In this document: one piece after another, positions 23,942 to 33,052 of the stretch
Position numbering within the stretch: the stretch's first letter is position 1
How the letters are laid out: each line of letters opens with the position of its first letter
Source: Pieris napi
Lineage: Eukaryota; Arthropoda; Insecta; Lepidoptera; Pieridae
Length of the DNA stretch: 64,000 bases
Direction: 5' to 3'
Assembly: GCF_905475465.1 (NCBI RefSeq)
Contig: NC_062242.1
Span: forward strand, 9,079,501-9,143,500
Position numbers and translations under genes: made by a program
The notes under the pieces: model-generated
Told to the model about the DNA's origin: nothing
What the model saw: the letters and a program-made list of their open reading frames with translations, nothing else
Database searches by the model: none

Positions 23942-24240
23942 ATGAGCGGTGCGCCGTGGTTAACACGAAATACTGAAGTCCATAAATATTTGGGAATTGC
24001 CACTGTCGAGGAAGACATTAAAAGATCAACCGTGCGATACAAAATGAGACTTCAGCAACACGTCAACCCCCTAGCTTCGGGCCTCTTGGAAACGACGGAG
24101 GTTTACGAATTACGGAGGGAATAAAAAAAATATTGGATTTGCGTTCCCTAATTGCCATTATTTATTATATAATTTGATAAAAGCCATGAGGCTGATTGCA
24201 GATGGATTACAATTATAAATAAATAAAATAAAAAAAATAA
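23942..24240 (+). mobile_element. LINE (Jockey-like) ORF2 C-terminal fragment with 3' tail
   Basis: The 60-codon frame 23942-24124 encodes PWLTRNTEVHKYLGI, EEDIKRSTVRYKMRLQQH and ASGLLETTEVYELRR. This is the typical extreme C-terminus of Jockey-clade reverse transcriptase polyproteins. An AT-rich 3' region ending in adenine-rich sequence near 24240 follows. The 5' part is absent, as in a truncated insertion. Confidence 0.7.
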
Positions 24241-24288
24241 TATAGGAATTCAAAATTTACAATAGAAAAAAAGGTTTTCATATAAATA

Positions 24289-24294
24289 TTTATT
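24289..24294 (-). promoter_or_regulatory. Candidate poly(A) signal of the cuticular gene at 24403-27454
   Basis: AATAAA on the minus strand about 110 bases after the stop codon. Confidence 0.4.
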
Positions 24295-24402
24295 GCATAT
24301 TGAATTATACATATTTTAAATAAGTATAAACATTTATCGATAAAAAGAAGAGTGATATTATTAATTTAAACACCAAAACGGAAGCATCAAAAAATAAATT
24401 AG

Positions 24403-27400
24403 TCAGTAGCCGCTACGCGCGTTGCCATGGTTACCATGACCGCCATTGAAACCGTTGTCATGGTTACCAAAACGGTTGCCATGGCTACCAAATCCGCTGT
24501 CATGGTGATTTCTACCGCCATTAGAATCGTGTTCGTTGCTCCCGCGATTTTGGGCGTTTACATCATAGCCGGATGTTAGGTCTTCAGTATCTTCATATGA
24601 TATTTGAGGCTTGAAACCACGTTCGTCTGCTTTGTAGCTTACAGTCTGAAAATATGAAACATGATATTAAAATTCTGTAAAATTAAACTATTTCACTTGA
24701 AATAATTTATGATTAGATATAACGTTTAATCTTTCAACACTGTTACCTGTTTTCTACCATCAGGCAAAACCACGTGATATTCTCCCTCTGCCGTCTCCTC
24801 CTGTCTCTCCTCCCGATGGCCAAACTCTGTCCCCTGTAGGACGTCATTAACCATGTAGCCAAAATTGTAGTTGGCTGGCTCCTAGAAAATTAGTATAAGT
24901 ACCGTTAGCAAAAACCTATGAGTATAAAGATATTAAATTATTTATTTTCCAAATACTTTTAAGTACTTATACTAATTTAATATGTTTATTAAAAAAATAC
25001 CTTACAATGACATGCGTGCATTACTACGTAACTAACCATTGTCAGTAAGCCCAAGAAAAAATAGAAGAATTCAAACCGAGCCCATCACAACTTGCCTGAC
25101 ATAGTGTCCAGTATTATTAGATTCGCAGAAGTTTTGAGGTTATGCTACGCAAAATATGCAGGACCGGATTTATAGAAGGGCAACCGGGGCTACAGCCTCG
25201 GAGCCTCCACAAAAGAGAGGCCGCTACAATAGGGACTTCGAAAAAAAATTTGTATTAAATTCCGACTAGTAATCAACTTTTCTTTTGACATATTTATACA
25301 TGTTTGGTAAATGCTAAAATAATCTATTTGGTACTGATGATTCACGACTGAAAAAAATTCTTCATTACATTTGGGAAATAATTTGGGGCCAGGGGCCTAC
25401 AGAGTACAGACCTCTAAATCCGGCCCTGCCCGGCTTACGTGACAAGTCTTAAACCAAAATAATCAGTGAAGGTTAAATTTCCTTGAAACCATTATAAAGT
25501 TTGATGAGTTATCCCGTCTTTGTTCTACTTACACTAGCCTGTTCAATAGCGTTTCTGCCAACTGGTATGGCGCTATCGTAGCCATGTTGGTTTCCATTGA
25601 ATCTTGCTATGGTATGGTCGTGAGTACCGCTTCTAAAAGACAATAGATGTGTCATAATATGGCTTATGAAATATGTATTGGTGACCGACTTTTGATGCTT
25701 ATTTGTAGATATTATAGATTAAAATATACACATATCAACTTGTGCGAAGTACAATCGACAAAAACTAAGCATGTAATTCTAATACATATATAAAATTCTT
25801 GTGTCACAATGTTCGTTCCCATACTCCTCCGAAACGGCTCGACCGATTCTAATGAAATTTATGCATATTCAGTAAGTCTGCGAATTGGCCACATCTTTCA
25901 AACCCCTAAGTAATAAGGGTGTCCAGCCCAAAAAATGTTTTTTTATTTTTTAGATTTTTTTTTGTATTTTTTTATGATGCACCTTTAAAAAATATGTTAA
26001 ATACAACCCCTAATTTTCACCCCTCTACGAACAACCCCTATTTTTTATTATTGTAGATAGTTATTTTTATTGAATTACTAAATGTTTTCTAGAAATAATA
26101 TGCATGGCAAAACAAACGTTTGCCGGGTCAGCTAGTTTAATATAAATATAATAGATATACAGTCAAAATCTTTTATAGCGACATCGAAGGGACTACTCAT
26201 ATTTGGTCGTAAAAACCGGTATTCGTAACAGCCGATGACGTTGTTAAGAACCTAATACAATAGATATTCAGCCGGGACCTTTGATTTTGGTCAATATAAC
26301 CGGTATGTTGTTCTAAACGATGTCGTCGTAAATGGTTTTGACTGTCTATTCTTTAAATTTCATTATCAATCATCTTCTCTCGTTTTCTTATTTACTACTA
26401 TATCTTATAAAGAGAGCACATACCTCGCAAAGCCGTTTGAAAGTCCCGCGCCAGTTAAAGTTCTAGCTGCTATGATTTCAGGAGCAATACCAGCTTGAAA
26501 AGCTGGACCCGAAGGTGATCCTTGGCTGTAGCCAGCCCTTCCACCTGGCGGTGGTGGTAGGTAGCTAAAAAACGATAAATTTTTAAAACAATGTTATTTG
26601 CAGTATACAAATTTCATTGAAATTAGTAATCTGTTTTGATTTCACTCCGCAAGGTTAGTTGTAAGACTAACTCATTTGTCTCTTTCTGACAGATAATGTT
26701 ACCGCTGTGTTAAAAAGAGATAAGTTTATGTCTATCGTGTTATTTACCTTTTAGAAATCGGTGGTTCAGCAACCACGGCCAAAGCAGTGACAGCAATAAT
26801 CAAGAAAGTCTGAAAGTGAGCCATACTTTTTAATATTATCATATCTTAAACATATAATTTTGCACTAGGTATAAATTTTTACAGGAAATAAAATTTGTGG
26901 GAAATTTTTAAATATTATCAGTTGTCCCTAAAGCAGCCACAAGGAAGTTACAAAACTGCTTTATTTTAATTATTTATCAAGAAGAAAATAAGAATTAATA
27001 CATATTAAAAAATTATGTTTACTTAAAAGAAGGGGAAAGCCGCCACTCGCCCCAGCTAGTCTCTTCCATTTGACATGTTAACGGTACTAATATAATAACA
27101 TAATTATTTCTACATAACACCTACATTTTTGAATTACACTGTTGTTGCATAATAATATTTTTTCCGTTTCATAGGACAGCCATGCGATTCTGTAACGCAC
27201 TTTGCGAACTCACACAGCGGTTTTCGCACGGTTGCTTCACGACTGATTTGAGAGCGACCGCCGATGCGAAAACCGCTGTGTGAGTTCGAAAAGTGAGTTA
27301 CAGAATCGCAGGGCTGGTTAAGAAGAAAGTAAAGTAGGAACCCCTTAATTATTCACTAATATTAGACTTTTGGACCAATTATATATCGGTGTTACTGTCG

Positions 27401-27454
27401 TTAAAGCTTTCTAAATAATGATTGTATACATTCTTATAGTAATCTTACCTTCAT
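24403..27454 (-). CDS. Pro-resilin-like cuticular protein with Rebers-Riddiford chitin-binding domain, 228 residues
   Basis: Exons on minus: 27454-27449, 26809-26748, 26564-26424, 25632-25533, 24881-24747, 24645-24403; 687 bases with stop, in frame. The ATG-AAG first exon joins TFLIIAVTALAVVA to give a standard signal peptide. A Gly/Pro/Ala-rich spacer (YLPPPPGG) follows. The chitin_bind_4 domain spans residues 105-167 across exons 5-6: YNFGYMVNDV, GEYHVVLPDGRKQ and VSYKADERGFKPQI match the RR consensus, and a phase-0 intron splits it after RKQ. The C-terminal 55 residues are Gly/His/Asn-rich repeats (FGSHGNR, FGNHDNG, GHGNHGN), suited to cross-linking or metal binding. It is expected to bind chitin in extracellular cuticle. 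An in-frame ATG (MAHFQ) just upstream of exon 2 is a less likely start. Introns contain a hAT-like MITE, two other repeats and a foldback MITE. Confidence 0.88.
25159..25428. mobile_element. Decayed hAT-like MITE with CAGGRCCGGATTTA termini
   Basis: Left end CAGGACCGGATTTATAGAAG; right end CTCTAAATCCGGCCCTG. The interior still pairs in patches (GGGGCTACAGCCTCGG against GGGCCTACAGAG). This terminal sequence is typical of non-autonomous hAT elements. No clear 8 bp duplication remains. It lies in an intron of the cuticular gene. Confidence 0.55.
25788..26137 (-). repeat. Dispersed repeat (CTAGCTGACCCGGC family), minus orientation
   Basis: Starts TATAAAATTCTTGTGTCACAATG and ends GTTTGCCGGGTCAGCTAG, the reverse complement of the copy at 17610-17928. 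Intronic in the cuticular gene. Confidence 0.65.
26160..26344. mobile_element. Pogo-like MITE
   Basis: Termini CAGTCAAAATCTTTTATAGCGACATC and GATGTCGTCGTAAATGGTTTTGACTG match the inverted repeats of the larger element at 46805-47540. A TA precedes the left end; the right TA is altered. It lies 22 bases from the preceding repeat, in an intron of the cuticular gene. Confidence 0.6.
27177..27316. mobile_element. Foldback MITE, CTGCGATTCTGTAACTC family
   Basis: Ends CAGCCATGCGATTCTGTAAC and GTTACAGAATCGCAGGGCTG; short central loop, so almost the entire 140 bp is a palindrome. Located in intron 1 of the cuticular gene, about 130 bases from its first exon. Confidence 0.8.
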
Positions 27455-27507
27455 GTTGTAAGTTGGAACACAATGTAACTAATGTATCTGTTTGTCACTC
27501 ATCAAAG

Positions 27508-27515
27508 CTTTTATA
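27508..27515 (-). promoter_or_regulatory. TATA box of the pro-resilin-like gene
   Basis: TATAAAAG on minus, 54 bases upstream of the ATG at 27454. It predicts transcription start around 27480. It decides in favour of the MK-first-exon model over the in-frame ATG near exon 2. Confidence 0.65.
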
Positions 27516-27717
27516 CAATGTATCACTTGATGAGTAGGGGTTGAAATATTACTTGTCATTAGACTATAATAGAGACGTCAAGGCAGTCGCGAATTATAGA
27601 AACAGAAATCAATGGAGTCGCGATTTTTTAAATTAAATTTTTACTTAAGCAGCTTCTTTTTAATCTCACTCTTGCACTCGTTTTGGAGTGACTGTGGTTG
27701 GTTTCTGGTTCACATCA

Positions 27718-27890
27718 TTATTTCGTCCCGGAACCACTGCTGGCATCACAATAGATCTCCTTTAGACTACCCTCCGCATCACGACAGCACTGTTGCAGAG
27801 TGTATCCAGTTATTGCACTAATTAAATCGGTCCAACGGGTTGGAGATCGGCAACGCGCATGTTTTCCCTCCACATGGCCTTGGCTGCAAA
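27718..27890 (-). mobile_element. LINE reverse transcriptase C-terminal relic
   Basis: The minus-strand translation contains GHVEGKHARCRSPTRWTD and the following YTLQQCCRDAEGSLKEIYCDA. This resembles the C-terminal GH...GKR.RGRP.TRW.D...RD...W motif of insect LINE polyproteins. Short and without flanking coding sequence. Confidence 0.5.
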
Positions 27891-27954
27891 CCTCTCTAAA
27901 GAAAATAAAATCGTAGGTCATATTGTTTACTATAATCTGATGATTTTATTTATC

Positions 27955-28675
27955 TATTTATATATATACATATATATATATATAAATGAAACCCGTTTTC
28001 CATTGTCACGACATAACATGAAAACGGCTTGACCGATTTGTCTGATTCTTTTTTTTATAATATTCCTTGAAGTACGAGGATGGTTCTTACGTAGAGAAAA
28101 ATTAAATAAAATTGAGTGAAAAAGTCTAAAAAAAACACTTTTATATATTCCCCTACGAAATATTCGTAATAATATTTAAAGGCAATTTGAACTTTAATAC
28201 CATATCATAAAGTTCAAGTGTTAGTGGAGGGGTTCCGGGAAGGTAAATTTTTATTTTTTGACATAATGTATTTGTTGTATTTTTTATCTTACTAGCTAGA
28301 CCGGTGTCCCGTATTCTGCTACAATAAGTATTAAAAAATAAATAAAGAATCGACTGTTAGGCGGTACGATGTTCGCCAGGCCAGCTAGTAATCTGATAAA
28401 AACATACACGGGTAGCCTGAATGAAATTGCTTTTGCCTGCCTAATTGAAGTTATGAGAAGACTGTTGAACTCTACGTGTAAGAACATCGCTAAAAGTAAC
28501 TTAAAATCAAAAACCTATAAGTTTTTGAGGAATGGTCAGAGCATGCATCAAGTCTCGTTTCTAAATATTAAGACTTCTGTATATTACATATTTAAAAATA
28601 TAAATAAAAGAAATCTGAAGCCCAGCCGCAAAAGGTTGGAGCACTACTGTTTTTTTATAATATAACAGTTGGTAT
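27955..28675. other. Probable repeat-derived intergenic sequence
   Basis: 28010-28330 has words typical of dispersed arthropod repeats ('aaaacggcttgaccgattt', 'ggttccgggaaggt', 'actagctagaccggtgtcccg'), but I could not delimit an element. The 98-codon frame at 28369-28665 has no recognisable domain. Confidence 0.3.
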
Positions 28676-29856
28676 GGTATGGTATGGTTTGTGGACTCGT
28701 TTTCCGCACTTAGACTCTCACTAGGTCCGTTGTACGTGAGCCCTGGCTAACTAAGCCAGCCTAACTCCTTCCAGAAGCACAGAAGCTTCCTGGGCACTTC
28801 GCAGGCTTCACGGAGCGACCTCACTGTTCCGAGGATTTCTGTACGTTGTTTAGCCACAGCCTCGCACTCCAGGACTACGTGGGTGACTGTTTCCTCTGCG
28901 TTGAAACAGCCTCTGCACATGGGGCTGTCTGTCGCGCCTAGGACATAAAGGTGTTTATTAAGGAGGCAATGGCCCGTGATTGTCCCTATCATTATTTTGA
29001 GGTTATTTCTGGTTAGATTTAAAAGTTGTTTAGTCATTCTTGTGTTAGTCACTGGCAGAACTAATTTGGATTGCCTGCAGTCCACACTTGATGACCAACG
29101 TTGGTGCTGGAGTTCCTCAGATCTCTGGCGAATCCATGTTCGCACTTGCGAGAAGGGCAAGGGTAGGAGCGGATACGGGCCTGCCGGCAACATTTCCGAG
29201 CCTCTCCTCGCAAGCTCATCGGCTGCGTCATTGCCGAGAGATCCGCTGTGTCCCTTAATCCACTGTAGGGTGACCCTGTTCGTCAGGGCTAATGCCTCCA
29301 GTGCATTGTGGCACTCCAGCACCAGTTTGCTGTTTGTCGTGTTACCCCCTAACGCCATCAGCACAGACGCGCTGTCGGATACGAGCTTAATACAAAAGTT
29401 ATTAACTCCCAACCGCTTTACGCCTCTGGCTGCTTCGGTTAGGGCAACACACTCGCATTGAAAAATCGAACTGTGTATGCCTAGGGGTAGGTGTGTTTTG
29501 ATGTTGAGATCTTGAGAGAATATGCCAGCACCGGAGCCGCTCCCTGTCTTTGAGCCATCAGTGTATATGCGTAGCTCGTTCGCGGTCGATCGATCACATT
29601 CCTCTTCTCTCAGTTGTACATGGTATTTCTTGTTTAGCATGTGTTGATTAACAATCCTATCGCATGGCGCAGCTATTAGCGGTTGGTATTCTATTGCCCT
29701 GTTTAGGATCGCTGTGTGTGTGCTGTAATGATTTTTACCCCATAAATCCAGTACCATAAGCCTGATGGCCGCCAATGCTGCCTCCTGCTGTATGTGTATG
29801 TCAAGGGGTGCAACTTGGAGGGCTAGCTCCAATGCTGAAGTTGGCGTTGTTTTCAT
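28676..29856 (-). mobile_element. 5'-truncated LINE with RNase H domain (369-codon open frame, 29856-28747)
   Basis: The open frame 29856-28747 starts within the end of a reverse transcriptase domain. An RNase H fold follows, with all acidic residues visible: TDGS (residue ~99), the glutamate of ECVALTEAARG, SDSAS, and the late GNDAADELA with WIKGHSG before it. The C-terminus has a zinc-knuckle-like CRGC-x8-H-x4-C. RNase H downstream of RT is known from I-superfamily LINEs. The open frame is intact, so insertion is fairly recent. The 3' tail on minus is a short (TACCA)n tandem at 28690-28676. No endonuclease or most of RT is present, so it is immobile by itself. Confidence 0.85.
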
Positions 29857-29869
29857 GCAACCTAATAAT

Positions 29870-30429
29870 ATAACAGTTACTCATATGAGTTCTTTGTTCC
29901 TAGGGTGCATCCACAACGACGTGGGATATTTGTCATCCTTGGCTGTGACCTTACTCTACATAAAGCATAAATTCACCTACCACCATACATACTATAATAT
30001 CATAAGTATATAGTATATGTATATGAATTATTATAAAATTCAATTAGCTCTTAAAGATTTTAACGCCTTCCGCTGAGTTCTAGAGAACTATAGACAATTG
30101 TAGATCAACAACATATCATGACACGTTTTCCTAATTTGAATGAACAGTTTAAAATTGTAATATATATAACGACAGCACCACAGAAAAAAATCGCTCATAG
30201 CCTTGGGGCTGATTGCAAATAACAGCAGAAAAAAAAAAGATATATAACGAATTTGTTTTGCGTGAGCCATTTTTATTACCAGAAAGAGTTGTTTAAAAAT
30301 GTATATTTTAGCTCTAATGATTTTGCGTTTAATTCAATGAAATTGTTGCAAGGTTTATAATTATATTTGAAAAAATTAACTAAGTATAACGGGTTAAAAG
30401 ATAGTTTTTTAATTTCTTCCAGGCTATTT
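29870..30429. other. AT-rich intergenic, nothing firm
   Basis: No gene or element recognised. 29880-29960 has a moderately GC-rich patch of unknown origin. Confidence 0.35.
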
Positions 30430-30558
30430 GACAGTTACCGACACCTGTCAGTAGATTCAACTGCGAATCCGGTAATAGAAGTTACCGCAAAAAGCATAAT
30501 ACGCGGAAACAGAAAAGCTCTATCTATTGAGGTGTCTAATGTTTATTTATTTGATTAG
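30424..30558 (+). other. Exon-like open segment of unknown origin
   Basis: A good acceptor (TTTAATTTCTTCCAG) precedes about 130 bases open to a TAG at 30556, encoding NPVIEVTAKSIIRGNRKAL and ending VYLFD. Codon use looks more coding-like than the surroundings, and a possible donor (GAG|GTGTCT) occurs at 30531. I recognise no family and no partner exon. It could be an isolated exon, a relic or chance. Confidence 0.25.
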
Positions 30559-30889
30559 ATTACAGTATATTTTCATAAAATATCTCTATAGTCTTATGAT
30601 TATTTTCCTATGAAAAGAAATACCGATAAACTAATTTATTCGAGAATTTTCATAGTGAGCGAAATTTGCCGGTTCTTTACATTTGATTTTGTTTTATAGC
30701 GTAGACACACTTATCTACTATTTGTAAAAATCAGCTGTGGATTCGCAAAATATATTAAAGTCAGGAAACCAAAGAAATATATAGCAAAACTGTGAAGGCA
30801 CTGTGATCTTTTTAAAGCGATCAAATTCCATCTATTATTTATATAAAGAATAGTAATAAATAATAATAATATTCTTTTGATTTCATGGA

Positions 30890-31335
30890 AGATGGGCCGG
30901 GTGCTGGTATGGGATGCAACCTGTTCAGACACGCTGGCCCCTTGCATCTATGAGACTAACAACATAGCTGGTGCAGCTTGTGAGTTGTGATACGGCTGAA
31001 AAAGCTAAAGCCTGCAAATACAGGGGTCTAGGCTCCGAAAACGATTTTGTCCCATTCGGTGTCGAGACCCTTGGTCCGTGGGGCTCTAACTGTATAAGGC
31101 TTTTTAAGGAAATAGCAACAAGGTTAGTCGACATCACAGGAGACTGAAGAGCTGGCAGCTACCTCGGACAAAGTAGTGCTAGTAGACTAGCTATTCAAAG
31201 GGGGAACGCTGCCAGTATCTTCGGAATCTCGCCTAAAGGGACTCCTTTTAATACTATATTATAGTTATTTATTTTAAGGTTTAGTTATTGTTTTTCTGTT
31301 ATTATTTTATATGGTTTATATAATGTATTATATAT
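30890..31335 (+). mobile_element. Decayed LINE ORF2 relic
   Basis: Translation across frames gives GRVLVWDATCSDTLAPCIYE, a VPFGVETLGPWG-like stretch (bases 31050-31085), and AIQRGNAASIF-like sequence at 31190-31220. This is the C-terminal region of a LINE polyprotein with several stops. A T-rich 3' region follows. Related fragments are at 39960-40110 and 55440-55690. Confidence 0.5.
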
Positions 31336-31404
31336 CTATATAATTTTCTGTATAAAGAAAGGCGCTGCTCTTTAGTGAGGATCGTCGGCCAGTCTAACCA
31401 GTTG

Positions 31405-31482
31405 CTAAGGTTTCTTATTTGACGTTCATAAGTGTACATTGTGTTACGTAAATGAATAAATGATCTTGAATTTGAATTTGAG
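31405..31482 (+). repeat. LINE 3' tail
   Basis: 'gacgttcataagtgtacattgtgttacgtaaatgaataaatga' plus a TTGAATTTGAATTTGAG tail matches 280-480. Confidence 0.5.
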
Positions 31483-31599
31483 AAGTTGTTTATATTAGCA
31501 GTTGAAGTAACTGCGTTAGCGCGTTTCAGGGTACGCGTCATCGCAGTGATTGTAGCCATGGAATGTAAGTGTCGCTACAATTTTAATAATAATAATTCA

Positions 31600-31745
31600 G
31601 TGACGCTACATCGATATATGGGTCTTATTATTTGGATAGACTTGTACTTAGTTGATCAGTCTTCAGTCATCATCGGCACTTGCTGACGCATGTTGATTAT
31701 TTTTGGGTCTACGACACACCGGTTTCCTCACCATGATGTATAACG
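31600..31745 (-). repeat. Fragment of tRNA-SINE family 1
   Basis: It keeps 'cagtgacgctacat' and 'ttttgggtctacgacacaccggtttcctcaccatga'. The tRNA-like head is missing. Confidence 0.4.
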
Positions 31746-32065
31746 TGAAGGTGAAAAATTTATAAATTAGGCGAAATTAAATTGTACTAAAGGGATATGT
31801 GCAGTCTTAATAGATTAGCTACTACGGTGAGCAAATAAATAATTTGATTATTTGCAAAAAAATAATTATAAGAATCCCTACTATTAGCCATATAAAAATA
31901 GGCATGCAAATGTCATATTAAGTTTCATAATGTCATATAATAAGAACATTAACATAATGTCATAAAAATAAGTTAAGTTATTTATAATTGTTGTCAAACT
32001 TATGGTCTAAATACTCGCCCACTCTATAAAGGCACCAAATTTAATCACCTTCCCTTTGCAACCAT
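31746..32065. other. AT-rich intergenic, nothing recognised
   Basis: No gene or repeat recognised. Confidence 0.4.
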
Positions 32066-32317
32066 TTTTTTTTTAAAGACAATTCACACCAATTGACCGA
32101 GCCCATGCTAAGCTGGTGAAGCTTGTGTTATGGGTACTAGGCAACGGATATACATACATAGATAGATAGATATATAAATACATATTTAAACACCCAAGAC
32201 CTAATAAGCACAACACCAAATGCTCATCACATCTATGTTCGTCTCAGCCGGGGATCGAACCCGGGACCCATGGATTCGCAGTCAGGGGTACTAACCACTA
32301 GACCAATGAGTCGTCAA
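32066..32317 (-). repeat. tRNA-derived SINE (family 2)
   Basis: On minus the head reads TTGGTCTAGTGGTTAGTACC (A-box), then CCGGGTTCGATCCCCGG (B-box arm), strongly tRNA-like. The body contains a GATA microsatellite and ends in A/T-rich sequence near 32066. A near-identical copy is at 62010-62260. Confidence 0.8.
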
Positions 32318-33052
32318 ACACGGCAGTGATCTATAACTTCTAGGAAGGTGATTAATTAGTTTGATAGCCATGGCGTAACAATTTTTTGAATACATCGTGG
32401 TGCAACTGGCACCACAAGTCAAATAAAGCCTATATTTTTTTATTTTCATTGTACAATAAGTTCACAGGGCATATTATACGAGTAGATATCTAATAATATT
32501 GAATTAAATCTTTATGAAAGAAATGAATTTAACAATTTTATAGTGGATAATAGTTTTGGTTATCTTATTAGTTGTAAAAGAGTATTTGACCTCACAGATA
32601 ATAATCATTTATTTGCTCGAATATAGTTTGGGTACAATATTGAATAGATAGTACAATATTTGGTTGCATATTCTGCAAGTCACTCTGGCGTACAAAGACG
32701 CTTTGACATCAAATTTCGTCTTTAGATAATTTGGTAAAGCTTTGAACTAAATTATTAAATTAAATTTTGTCAAAAGGCATTATATTAATGGATTATTTAT
32801 TTTAAGCTTTATAGAGAAAAGTAATATTAATATTTAACATGTATTTTAATAAAACTAAAACATAAATTAAAAACGGTTTATTTTCATCAATGTACAAAAC
32901 ACGTTCGAACTATATATTTTTTTACATTTTCATTTTGCGATCAATAAATAAATTGAGTATTACACACATATTTTTCATGCCAAGTAAACACCTATTGATT
33001 TCTCATTAAAGCCTTTTATCGTTACGTAAATAGAACCTTTTTAAGTAAGTGT
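32318..33052. other. Intergenic and 3' flank of the cuticular gene
   Basis: AT-rich with no gene. A minus-strand AATAAA at 32877-32882 is a candidate poly(A) signal about 170 bases beyond the stop of the gene at 33053-35586. Confidence 0.4.

Noticed and set aside
26748..26822. Start at the in-frame ATG giving MAHFQTFLII for the pro-resilin-like gene
   Set aside because: The sequence CACTTTCAG before ACT is a good acceptor. The ATG-AAG exon at 27454-27449 with a TATA box 54 bp upstream gives the usual cuticle-gene structure and a cleaner signal peptide.
27960..27985. CRISPR-like or other short regular repeats
   Set aside because: Only TA-type microsatellites are present. No spaced direct repeats of the CRISPR kind exist in the window, and the DNA is eukaryotic.
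28369..28665. 98-codon frame
   Set aside because: No recognisable motif, ends in AT-rich sequence, and sits among repeats.
28976..29461. 161-codon plus-strand frame
   Set aside because: Antisense of the LINE RNase H coding region.
32240..32315. tRNA gene on minus
   Set aside because: A- and B-box arms look tRNA-like, but the acceptor stem does not close and the same unit recurs at 62185-62258 with a conserved non-tRNA body. It is a SINE head.
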